Shown piece by piece: positions 24,734 to 36,590 of a stretch of 64,000 nt of DNA. The position numbers and the translations under genes are program-made. Every line of letters starts with the position of its first letter. Within the stretch, counting starts at the first letter, position 1. The DNA is from Sipunculus nudus (Eukaryota; Annelida; Sipuncula; Golfingiida; Sipunculidae): NCBI GenBank assembly GCA_026874595.1, contig CM049306.1, positions 24,543,519 through 24,607,518 of the forward strand. Reading direction: 5' to 3'. Under the pieces are notes generated by a model that was not told the origin of the DNA, made no database searches, and was given only the letters and a program-made list of their open reading frames with translations.

Positions 24734-27700
24734 ATACTAGTCTTTACCATATGTTCATTAGCTACATTGTCTCATAATGATTATGGTTAAAGGAGCTGTG
24801 CAGCTTGTCGATATGTGTTCTTGTCACAGTGGCAACAAGTCTGGTGGAACAATTCAAATGGAGGCTAAAATCTGTGTGTGCTTATCAAATATTTATAATT
24901 TGAACAAGGCCTTAAAACACTACAGCAGCAAGGAGAATCAACTTTATTTATGCCAAGGAAGAATCCCAGCTTGCCTTTTGAAGACATGGAGTGACATATA
25001 AGTTCTGAAAATGCAAGTGTGTTTATGTGTTACTATGGTTGTGCAGTTATCCCTAGCAGCAGGGAGAGCTCAAACTGGTTGTTTGTGTGATGCAGGAAGA
25101 TGAGATGTTTACAATACAGAAGCTAACAGCCAAATAACAAAACATGCACTAAATCTTGTAGAACAAACTGAAATTAACAAATTTCAAGTGTTTGGAAATG
25201 GATCTGACAATGGAGAAATCTACACAATCTTCAGCATGATGTCTGTTACATACAAAAGAAGATACATTTAAATCTTCATAATAAGGATGCCATAAATTTG
25301 TATGCCATACATAGCTTAAATTAGCCTAATCAGACCAGGGTCCTGAGGGGTCAGGCTCGTAAGGCAGCCTTTACATATCGAGCTTGCACTTGACTGACAC
25401 TTGGAGTGATAAATTAAAACTGATAGTGACAGTTGATGTTATGTTGTGGCAAAAGACTGCTTATATTTGCCAAAATGGAACAACGACTAAAATACATTAA
25501 TGTAAGTCTGGAATACAAATGCAGTATTTTTATTGAATTTTATGAGTTTTAAGTCGTACATAATTGACTGCCATACAGAAAGTAAGAAGACTTAAAACTA
25601 AGAAACAAATCACTGCCATATGTAAAAATGCATGTCTTATTACAAAGTTGCCAGTTGCACATTTCTATAAACGCATGATACAGTAAGCACCAGAGGAGTT
25701 GTCTTCATGGGTTATTACTTTGTAAATAATTATGCATTGTGTTTGAGTGTTTGTTTCATGGACAATGTGCACATCTCTTCATACATCAAGGTTTGGTGTT
25801 TTGTGAGTAAGGCCTTTGGCGGGGGAGCTAAAAGGCTTTCAACCCAGCTCAAAAAACAAGTATAACTCAATACTTAACAGAGGATTTGTTTTATCATTAT
25901 TGTTGTCGCATCTTCTTGATATGATATCAGCTCTACATGTATGTGAAGTTGAAAACCTGAAGGCTTCATTGTAACATATCATCCACTGCAGGGGCTGAAC
26001 TTACTTTTAAAAATTACAGGTCAGTTGGGCATGGAGAGAATACTTCCACTGGCCCACTTAGTAAATCACAGGCCTGCATTTCTCAAAACAATAAGTGTTT
26101 CTGTATTGAAATTTTGATGGAGCAGAGAACAAAACTTTCAAAGCATACATATGAAGTGTAAGAATACTATTTTTTCAAAAATGTAGTCTGTAAATCTTTT
26201 AAAAAATTCTTTTTGTGGGATCTATAGTGTTAAAAGATTGATCTTGTATCTTTATCCCTGACCATGAATTCACCTGGAAAAAGTAAATATTTGTCTTACC
26301 AACTTGATCTATAATCATACAAATAAAAAGAGGCCCAGGCCTGAACTAAAAGCATCTCGATTCATTGTAAGTTCAGTCCCTGCATCCGTCTTGTTTTATT
26401 TTCATCATCGTCATTATCATCATCATTATCTGTATATAGGGCTGTCATGAGGTTATAGTTCTCATCAAAATAAATATACTTCCACTAAGCAACTTCTATT
26501 CAGATGTCTTAAATTCTATCTTGGATTTGGGTTATGGGCTGTACTTTACCTGAATACCGCTTCTACATCTCTTTGCCACCTGTTGTTAATTCAGTAAAAC
26601 ATAACAAGGTGGTGAAAAACTCGCACTGGATATTTCCTTTATTCCTGTATATCTTCATACATTAGAATTGGTTTCAAATATGAATAGCAGAATGTCACTA
26701 CAAAGATCTAAAGTATGATTTAAATAACCATTTAACTAAAATGAAATTGTTCATAGTTTGAATTCAAGATTGAGCTGAGAAGCAAAACTGGTATGACCAT
26801 AAATAATTAAGTTCCTGCTCCAAGGTAACCCATTGGTCAGAAGGGCATGAAGTGGACTGTGTTCACTTAATTTTTGCTGAAAGGAAAGAGAAAAATTCTT
26901 TAAACAAACATAACCTTGCATGTTTTTACTTTAACCTTTTTATCAACTTGGCTGCCAGTGGAATGAGTCTTTATTTATTACATTATCACATGAAAAATCC
27001 TGAGATTACACTAAATGTCCGTAAAATGAAGTGTGAACTTGTTTCATATTCATATTGCAAGTATTATATAAGTTATGTTTGTATATATATTTATGGCTCA
27101 AAGATTGTGTTCAAATAGTTTTAAAGCCTCAAGTACTTAACCACTGCCAAAATGGTTGCACTTAAATATTTTATGTTTATATATTTATCAGGGTTTATTT
27201 TATTTTTTTTTAAATAAAAGAGGTATATATAGGTCATAAGAAAGACCTATAGGTAGAAAATATATATTAGTTATATATATATTAGAAAAGAAGTTGGAGT
27301 GTGACCTACGCTAAGACAAGATATATATTATCAGAAAGCCAGTGTGAATTTTGCAATATGATTTTCTTTGGGGCATTGACGATACATTATAAGCAAGATT
27401 GCTTTCGTTTATTCTTATATTTGACGGAACCATAGTTAAACTTTGCAGCATCAACCGTTACATGCACTAAAAAGGTAAATGATCTTTTTTTAATATTAAA
27501 AACATGTTCCCTACATTAATGTAACAAACAGGTGTTTCCTGTATATTAATATCCCAGGTGAGTTGGTTGTAGTTAAATGGGGGAAAAGGTGAGAAACTGT
27601 AATTACGCAGTCTGGTTTACTTAACATCATTGAAGAGTTAATAATTGCTCCAACCTAGATCACTCAGCACAGGGTCATTTTGGTACACCCATCTATTATT

Positions 27701-29644
27701 GTAAGTGAAAACAATGATTTTCTGTTGGTTGTCACATGGTTTATTCATCATTTATATTGTGTGTACATATATCCAATATGTCAGACATGTGGCCATGCAT
27801 CAAGTGTGTAAATACAAGGTGTGCTTATTATGCAAATTGTGGTTGACAATCATGTATTAATGTGACAGAAAGCGTCAGTTTACTCTCTGAGATTAATTTA
27901 GGATGCCAGCGTAAATACATCATTACCTGCTGGTGGCCACAGTACACTTCTTGTGATAAATAATGGGAAAAAATATATTTTGTTCTACTTGCTCAGATTT
28001 GCAATTTTGATGTTTCTAGCCGATTCTTTGCTGCCATTTAACCCAAGGTGTTCATTAGGGTTTATTGTGAAACTTTTTCTTTATATTGCACCTGCCAATA
28101 ATTTAGTCACAATTCATGAGTAGGGGATTTTTATTTTAACTTTTTTTTTCAGATTGAAAAATATAACCCCCCCCCCCCTCCTTCTTAAGCATGCCTTTAT
28201 GAATCATATAATGTTATTCACTTAATAATCAAGGATATTCAGTGCTAGGCTGTGATGTAATTACATCATTAATTTAATGTGATTAATTTCAACTTTGTTC
28301 TGTTAACAGATTGACAGATATGGTATATAATAATATTTTACAGCTTATTAAGGTGAAAGAGCTCAATCTTTTAAACAAAAGCATATATCATAATTAAATA
28401 TAACCTGCTGTACCATCGATTTATAAAGAACAACAGCTTATTGAAAAAAAAGACACTATCAAGTTTGAATAACACTGTTAAATAATTATCAACAAATGGG
28501 TCATGGTCCGTATTTTCATATGAGTAGTAATTTAAACCATATACCAGTACACAGAACAAAGTGCAGTGTAAAATAATTCAATTTTGTTACATGTGTTCAA
28601 ATTTATTAAAATTATTATTATTTTCTAAACAGATGGAAATGCTAGGATAAAACGAAGTATGTAATATTTTACTTGTTGGAAAACTCAAAAGATTTTTTTC
28701 AATCATGTGAAACAATTTTCACCTCATGAAAATTTTCTTTTAATCAGTTAATTACTGGTTGCCATCTGTGTTAATTCCCCATGTATAATCGGCCAGACTT
28801 TGTTATATTTATTATGTTTGAATGTTGGAACAGTTTTGGTGTACTATACCATGTGGCCAGACCAAGCATTACTTTTCTATCAGCAGTTGTTTGTTAAATC
28901 ATGTAATTAAATAAAAATAAATTATACATGTGAACTTAATTATACAAAGGTGTAAATATTACTTACTGGGGAGGGTTACAGCAAACTTAAAATGTTGTGC
29001 CATATCATAATGTGTAAAGAAAGAATAACTTTGTGGTGAAGTCAAATCAGTGATGCAGATCTGTTGGGGAAAATGAAATTTCACAGATCTGTAGATGTCA
29101 CTGTTTCCTACAACGCATGGGTAACATTGAGGAATAGACATTTCCTGAGGAATAGACAGTTCCTTTATTCTGTTATTTTCATTTGTTTGATGAATTGTTG
29201 ACACTGTATAATGATGCACTGTAATCTTATAATTACAAAGATGATATTAAACTGTTAAAAGATAACTAGTATGTTTTACTTGTGTATGAATGGAAGTGTC
29301 TGAAAAGCCAACCAGATTCTCAGTGAAAAGGTTTTGGAGAGAATACCAAACAAACTCCTGTAATCAGCACACATATTAAAGTTTTGCATTGATTTATTAT
29401 TTCCAAATGTTATGGAATAAATTGTTTATGCATCTTAATAAGTCCCTTGTATAATAATGGTGTTTAGTGAGAGTTCTTTGGTCATTTTCAGACGACTGCT
29501 TGTTTTGGGATAATTTGACAATAACACTTTTTCAGAATTTTATTATTTTGATAAATTCATGCATTACTCTACCTTTAGTTCTGTAATTACTTTGAGTAAT
29601 GTATAGCGTCTCATCTCATGATCATCCCAATGACTCCTGGCGAT
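24734..29644. other. intergenic or 3' UTR sequence after FGFR-A
   Basis: AT-rich, with no coding exon recognised. It holds a short (TCA/TCATCG)n run near 26400-26435 and an oligo-C run near 28167-28179. Frames of 60-90 codons are unremarkable for this composition. Part may be FGFR-A 3' UTR. Confidence 0.5.
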
Positions 29645-32600
29645 TGTGCTGTGTCAGATGAGGTCCTTTAGTATACAAGGAGAGAGGAAATATTTTAGAC
29701 CTGTGTGAGAAAAGATGCTTAGTTCATAAGGAGATCGAGCATTATAGACCTGCGTGAGACATATCCATTACTTCAGAATATAAGGAGAGAGGAAGCATTA
29801 TAGACCTGTGTGATACACGGTCCTTTACTTGGAAGCATTATAGACCTGTGTGACACAAGGTCCTCTACTTATAATAAAAGGAGAGAGCAAGCATTATAGA
29901 CCTGTGGGAGACAAGGTCCTTTACTTCAGAATATAGGGAGAGAGCAAGCATTATTGACCTGTGTGATACACGGTTCTTTACTTGGAAGCATTATAGACCT
30001 GTGTGACACAAGGTCCTCTACTTTAGAATAAAAGGAGAGAGCAAGCATTATAGACCTGTGGGAGACAAGGTCCTTTACTTCAGAATATAGGGAGAGAGCA
30101 AGCATTATAGACCTGTGCGAGACAAGGTCCTTTACTTCAGAATATAGGGAGAGAGCAAGCGTTATTGACCTGTGTGAGAAAAGGTCCTTTACTCTAGAAT
30201 AAAAGGAGAGAGGAAATGTAGACAAGGTCCTTAACTTCAGAATATAGGGAGAGAGCAAGCATTATAGACCTGTGCGAGACAAGGTCCTTTACTTCAGAAT
30301 ATAGGGAGAGAGCAAGCATTATTGACCTGTGTGAGAAAAGGTCCTTTACTCTAGAAAAAAAGGAGAGAGGAAATGTAGACAAGGTCCTTAACTTCAGAAT
30401 ATAGGGAGGGAGGAAGCATTATAGACCTGTGAGAGACAAGGTCATTTACTTTAGAATAAAAGGGGAGAGGAAGCATTATTGACCTGTGTGAGACCAGGTC
30501 CTTAACTTCAGAATATAGGGAGAGAGGAAATGTAGACTACAAGGTCCTAACTTCAGAATATAGGGAGAGAGCAAGCCTTATAGACCTGTGTGAGACAAGG
30601 TCCTTTACTTCAGAATAAAAGGAGAGAGGAAACAAACCCGTGTGAGACCAGGTCCTTTACCTCAGAATATAGGGAGAGAGGAAGCATTATAGACCTGTGT
30701 GAGACAAGGTCCTTTACTTTAGAATAAAAGGAGAGAGGAAATAAAGACTTGTGTGAGACAAGGTCCTATACTTCAGAATAAAAGGAGAGAGCAAGCATTA
30801 TAGACCTGTGTGAGACAAGGTTCTTTACTTCAGAATATAAGGAGAGAAGAAATGTAGACTTATGTGATACAAGGTCCTTAACTTCAGAATATAGGGAGAC
30901 AGGAAGCATTATAGACCTGTGTGAGACAAGGTCCTTTACTTCAGAATAAAAGGAGAGAGGAAACAAACCCGTGTGAGACCAGGTCCTTTACTTCAGAATA
31001 TAGGGAGAGAGCAAGCATTATAGACCTGTGTGAGACAAGGTCCTTTACTTAAGAATAAAAAGAGAGAGCATGCAATATAGACCTGTGTGAGACAAGGTCC
31101 TTTACTTCAGAATAAAAGGAGAGAGGAAACAAACCGGTGTGAGACCAGGTTCTTTACTTCAGAATATAGAGGGAGAGGAAGCATTATAGACCTGTGTGAG
31201 ACAAGGTCCTTTACTTTAGAATAAAAGGAGAGAGGAAAAAGAAACTTGTGTGATACAAGGTCCTTAACTTCAGAATATAGGGAGAGAGGAGGCATTAAAG
31301 ACCCGTGTGAGACAAGGTCCTTTACTTCAGAATAAAAGGAGAAAGCAATGTAGGCTTGTGTGACACAAGGTCCTTTACTTCAGAATAAAAGGAGAGAGCA
31401 AGCATTATAGACCTGTGTGAGACAAGGTTCTTTACTTCAGAATATAAGGAGAGAAGAAATGTAGACTTATGTGATACAAGGTCCTTAACTTCAGAATATA
31501 GGGAGACAGGAAGCATTATAGACCTGTGTGAGACAAGGTCCTTTACTTTAGCATAAAAGGAGAAAGCAATGTAGGCTTGTGTGACACAAGGTCCTTAACT
31601 TCAGAATATAGGGAGAGAGGAAGCATTATAGACCTGTGTGAGACAAGGTCCTTTACTTAAGAATAAAAAGAGAGAGCAAGCATTATAGACCTGTGTGAGA
31701 CAAGGACCTTTACTTCAGAACAAAAGGAGAGAGGAAACAAACCTGTGTAAGACCAGGTACTTTACTTCAGAATAAAAGGAGAGAGGAAGCATTATAGACC
31801 TGTGTGAGACAAGGTCCTTTACTTGAGAATAAAAGGAGAGAGGAAATAGAAACTTGTGTGATACAAGGTCCTTAACTTCAGAATAAAAGGAGAGAGCAAG
31901 CATTATAGACATGTGTGAGACAAGGTCCTTTACTTAGGAATAAAAAAAGAGTTAATGTAGACCTGTGTGAGACAAGGTCCTTTACTTAAGAATAAAGGGA
32001 GAGAGCAAGCCTTATAGACCTGTGTGAGACAAGGTCCTTTACTTCAGAATAAAAGGAGAGAGGAAACAAACCCGTGTGAGACCAGGTCCTTTACTTCAGA
32101 ATATAGGGAGAGAGGAAGCATTATAGACCTGTGTGAGACAAGGTCCTTTACTTTAGAATAAAAGGAGAGAGGAAATAAAGACTTGTGTGAGACAAGGTCC
32201 TATACTTTAGAATAAAAGGAGAGAGCAAGCATTATAGACATGTGTGAGACAGGGTCCTTTACTTCAGAACAAAAGGAGAGAGGAAACAAACCCATGTGAG
32301 ACCAGGTCCTTTACTTCAGAATATAGGGAGAGAGGAAGCATTATAGACCTGTGTGACACAAGGTCCTTTACTTGAGAATAAAAGGAGAGAGGAAATGTAG
32401 ACTTATGTGATACAAGGTCCTTAACTTCAGAATATAGGGAGAGAGGAAGCATTATAGACCTATGTGAGACAAGGTCCTTTACTTTAACATAAAAGGAGAA
32501 AGCATTATAGACCTGTGTGAGACAAGGTCCTTAACTTCAGAATATAGGGAGAGAGGAAGCATTATAGACCTGTGTGAGACAAGGTCCTTTACTTAAGAAT

Positions 32601-33450
32601 AAAGGGAGAGAGCAAGCATTTTAGACCTGTATGAGACAAGGTCCTTTACTTCAGAATAAAAGGAGATAGGAAACAAACCTGTGTGAGACCAGGTCCTTTA
32701 TTTAAGAATAAAAAGAGCGAGCAAGCATTATAGACCTGTGTGAGACAAGGTCCTTTACTTCAGAATAAAAGGAGAGAGGAAGCATTATAGACCTGTGTGA
32801 GACAAGGTCCTTTACTTAAGAATAAAAAGAGAGGGCATGCAATATAGACCTGTGTGAGACAAGGTCCTTTACTTCAGAATAAAAGGAGAGACGAAACAAA
32901 CCTGTGTGAGACCAGGTCCTTTACTTCAGAATATAGGGAGAGAGGAAGCATTATAGACCTGTGTGAGACAAGGTCCTTTACTTTAGAATAAAAGGAGAGA
33001 GGAAAAAGAAACTTGTGTGATACAAGGTCCTTAACTTCAGAATAAAAGGAGAGAGCAAGCATTATAGACATGTGTGAGACAAGGTCCTTTACTTTAGAAT
33101 AAAAAGAGAGAGCAAGCATTATAGACCTGTGTGAGACAAGGTCCTTTACTTCAGAATAAAAGGAGAGAGGAAACAAACCCGTGTGAGACCAGGTCCTTTA
33201 CTTAAGAATATAGGGAGAGAGGAAGCATTATAGACCTGTGTGAGACAAGGTCCTTTACTTTAGAATAAAAGGAGAGAGGAAATAGAGACTTGTGTGAGAC
33301 AAGGTCCTTTACTTTAGAATAAAAGGAGAGAGCAAGCATTATAGACCTGTGTTAGACAAGGTCCTTTACTTTAGAATAAAAGGAGAGAGCAAGCATTATA
33401 GAACTGTGTGAGACAAGGTCCTTTACTTTAGAATAAAAGGAGAGAGCAAG
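29645..33450. repeat. minisatellite, ~57-bp unit, about 65 copies
   Basis: A head-to-tail array of a unit reading roughly AGCATTATAGACCTGTGTGA, then GACAAGGTCCTTTACTTCAG, then AATAAAAGGAGAGAGGA. Two main unit types alternate: one with GCATTATAGACCTGTG and one with AACAAACCCGTGTGAGACCA. Because 57 is divisible by three, the - strand stays open over many units and gives 60-110 codon frames with a repeated YSEVKDLVSH motif. This is a by-product of the period and not evidence of a gene. Long blocks of unit variants recur, for example 30600-30820 and 32035-32225, showing a higher-order duplication of about 1.4 kb. Confidence 0.95.
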
Positions 33451-34139
33451 TGTTAATTTGTTTTTGATTTATGAATTGCTTGAAGATAAAAGTAATATTT
33501 TACTCAGATTGTGCCTCTTTTAACAAAGTCATCAGAAGTATAGTTATGTTTGTCCATTGTTCACCTGGTCATATGTTCATTGGCAGGGTTCAAGTTGTAA
33601 ATGCTAGACCTCAAAAGTTCAAAACTGGAGGGATCCGCCAGGAACATGAAATTAGATCACAGCGATCTATATTTGTATCTGCTATTGGGCAAAACAATTA
33701 TAAACATCTACGGTCATTAGTATTCTAACTTTATAAACAAATATTATATCAGAAATTGGTACAGATAATCTTGTATTTTGGGCTGTTCTGACAAGACTGG
33801 TAGTGCCATCTTTGACCCTTTAAATTTTTTACAAGTTTTATTGTATAACAAGTCACATATGCCCCTCACACAGCGGTTATACGCTTCAGTCGTTCCAAAC
33901 ATCCATTTGTGTGTAACTGCCCATTGCTATGGCAAAGTTCTCCGGGCAGGAACACCAGGGTACACACAGAGAAACGGTATTGTAATCAGATCACTGATAT
34001 TGCATTGTGCATGTGATCACACTGCGACACAAACTCTCATTGGTCCCGATTCTTGGCACTATGCAAGAAATGGTGTTATCAGACCAACAAAAGCAGGTGT
34101 CACATTTTTATTCCCCCGTTTTACCCATGTCCGTCATTC
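33451..34139. other. unidentified sequence right of the minisatellite
   Basis: Contains a 144-codon + strand frame (33778-34212) that runs into the repeat cluster to the right. Its translation resembles no family I know, and it has no ribosome or splice context. It is more likely part of a decayed interspersed repeat than a gene. Confidence 0.35.
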
Positions 34140-34384
34140 GGATGCATGTGTACGGAATTTTTTTCGCAGTGCCTGCAGATACTGGCCTAATTTTTGTGTG
34201 TGGGCATATTGACCATTTACAGATCGAGTTTGCGTTTCGTCCCAGTTGACCCAATTTTGACCGTTTGACGGTGCCCTAACATAGAAACTTTCATAAAAAA
34301 TATAAATTTTCATGACAAGCGCATATCTACGGACTATTATTTTTTTTGCAATGCCTGCAGATAAGGGCCTGATTTTTTATGTGT

Positions 34385-34615
34385 GGGCAGCTGAGTGGTA
34401 AAACGCTTGGCTCTCTCCGCTGGCGACCTTGGTTCGAACCCCGGTGTGGCTACGAGAGTGGGTTGTAGTTGCCTGTCCAAGGCCGGTGGTTTTCTCCGGG
34501 TACTCAGTTTCCTCCACCCCTGCAGACTACCCTACGCCATCACCAGAGCCATGGAGAGTGCCTCAATTAGTTATAATAACTATTTGTACAATCCATGTAA
34601 AATAAATAAGTTTAT
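34385..34615 (+). mobile_element. tRNA-derived SINE
   Basis: Polymerase III internal promoter: an A box GGCAGCTGAGTGG at 34386-34398 and a perfect B box GGTTCGAACCC at 34431-34441, at tRNA-like spacing. Then comes a non-tRNA body with CCGGTGGTTTTCTCCGGGTA and CAGTTTCCTCCACCC, a sequence type seen in conserved invertebrate SINE bodies, and an A/T-rich tail (AAAATAAATAAG). It sits inside a copy of repeat family 1. It is not a functional tRNA, because the acceptor stem does not pair. Confidence 0.75.
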
Positions 34616-35385
34616 AATAATGGCCAGTTACAGATTGAGTTTGTGTTTTGTCCCAGTTGACCTTCTTCTGACCATTAAACTGCTCCCGCACATAGAAAAT
34701 TTCATGAAAAATTGAAATTTTCATAACAAATGCATATGTACAGCCTTTTTTAGCCCTCAGCCCATAGCCTGATGGGCTATTGTCGTCACCCAAGTGTCCG
34801 TCCGGCCGGCGTCCGTTAACTTTTAACTTTTGAGTGGGATATTTCCAAAAGGATTCACCGTTGGAATTATTTTTCATCAGTGAAGATGTATATCGATAAA
34901 ATCTGGCCGAGTTCGAAGATGGGTGACCTTGACCCATTTTTCTACATTTTAGAGCTGATTATAGAAAAACACTCTGAAGCTGATATCTCAGTAACCATTG
35001 TGTGGATTTTCATAAAACTTACTATGTTCATTGGGACTGATGGTCTGTACCTGCTGCACAAGTTTGGAGGCCCCACCTACAATTTAGGATTTTTTAATGA
35101 ATTTTTATAGGATTTTTCACCTTTTACCTTGTGAGCAGGTTATCTCTTAAAGGATTCACCGTAGGAATTTTTATTTCTTCGGTGAAGATGTATATCAACA
35201 AAATCTTGGTCAAGTTCGAAGATGGCTGACCTTAACTTTGTTTTAGAGCTGATTATAGAAAAACACTTAGAAGCTTATATCTAAGGAACCATTGTGTGGA
35301 TTTTCACAAAACTTACTATGGTCATTGGGACGTATGGTCTGTACGTGCTGCACAATTTTGGTGGTGACACCTACAATTTTTTATG

Positions 35386-35410
35386 TGTGGGCAGCTGAGT
35401 GGTAAACGAC
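35386..35410 (+). repeat. truncated copy of the SINE 5' junction
   Basis: TTTTTATGTGTGGGCAGCTG then AGTGGTAAACG repeats the host-SINE junction found at 34375-34405, then stops. It suggests that a segment including the SINE start was duplicated after insertion, or that a second SINE of the same kind was lost to deletion. Confidence 0.5.
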
Positions 35411-36363
35411 AATAAAAATAAAATTTTTTTTATTTTTTAATCAATTTTTATCAGATTTTTCAATTTTGGCCTTTGGGACAGGATATCTCCAAAGGTATTC
35501 AACACAGGAACTTCATTTCTTCAGTGCTTTTGCATATTTACAAAATCTTGGTCAAATTCAAAGATGGGTGATCTTGACCTACTTTTCATGGTCACAGAGC
35601 TTAGAATATAGAAATAGAAAAAAACTTAGGAGCTTATTTCTCAGGAAGCATTTGATGGATTGTTATGAAACATAGTACATACCTCTCCAATTTAAATTTA
35701 TAACTGATTATCAGCTTTTGCTAATATTCTAGTTTCGTTATGCAGTGCTTACAGATACTGGCCTATATTTATATCTGTGGATGCATAATGACCACTTACA
35801 GATCGAGTTCGCGTTTCCTCCCAGTTGACCTATTTTTGACCGTATGACAGATCCTGAACATAGAAAATTTCATGAAAATTGAAATATTAATTTTTGATAC
35901 GATGAAATTATAAGTAACTTTGTTCACCATATTATTTGAATAGGAATAAATGTTTTCTTTTTAAGTTGCTTTTGTTGGCATTTTCATGGATCAGTCCTCA
36001 TCACCCCCCCCCCCCCCCCCCTCCTTTTTCCTCAAAAGAAAATCCTGGATTCCTCCCTGTAAGGCTTGGCACTAGCTTGTCTAACGTGGTAATTCATTGT
36101 TTCAGTAAGATTGGTATACAGCAACAACACCAGCATGTACACATTAAGAAAATAACATCCTTTTATAAAGGTTCTACAGATTTATTTATAACAAAATCAG
36201 TTTATGTACAAAACATGAGTGAAATAGCTTCTGCATGCCTCAGCTCTCAAACCACGTGACACCATAAAAATAATACAATCACAGGCCGAAACATCAGACT
36301 GAGGGAAATATTCTCATAATAGGCACCTAGAAGCATAGTTCTTCCATAAGATCTCTAGAAACC

Positions 36364-36367
<4 letters not shown>

Positions 36368-36418
<51 letters not shown>
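36368..36418. repeat. (TA)n microsatellite
   Basis: About 25 uninterrupted TA units. Confidence 0.95.
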
Positions 36419-36421
<3 letters not shown>

Positions 36422-36482
36422 TATTTGTGTTTCCTTCAAAAAGCAGCTTCTGTTAGGAAATTAACAGTAATTTATATATCAT

Positions 36483-36590
36483 AAAATATACGGTAATAGT
36501 ATATATACTAAAATATATGGTAATAGTATATATACTAAAATATATGGTAAAAGTGTATATACTAATATATTTGGTAATAGTATATATACT
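36483..36590. repeat. 27-bp tandem repeat, 4 copies
   Basis: Unit AAAATATATGGTAATAGTAT plus ATATACT, repeated four times with few substitutions. Confidence 0.85.

Larger units (their letters stand above)
34140..35910. repeat. cluster of degenerate interspersed repeats, two families in several copies
   Basis: Family 1 (at about 34170-34340, 34350-34750 and 35735-35905) has the order GCAGATAxxGGCCT, TTACAGATYGAGTTTG, TTTYGTCCCAGTTGACC, CATAGAAAATTTCATGAAAA. Family 2 (about 34830-35105, 35135-35385 and 35465-35685) shares AAGGATTCACCGT, GTGAAGATGTATATC, AGCTGATTATAGAAAAACAC and AACCATTGTGTGGATTTTCA in tandem. A GCCCATAGCCTGATGGGCTA segment with GTCCGTCCGGCCGGCGTCCG lies at about 34757-34820. 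None is coding. Confidence 0.75.

Noticed and set aside
29645-33450. A CRISPR-like array
   Set aside because: The array is continuous repeat units with no unique spacers, in a eukaryotic genome.
33778-34212. 144-codon + strand frame as a gene
   Set aside because: No recognisable family, no splice or initiation context, and its 3' part runs into a repeat family present three times nearby.
34385-34460. A functional tRNA gene
   Set aside because: A and B boxes are present but the acceptor stem does not pair and the sequence continues into a SINE body.
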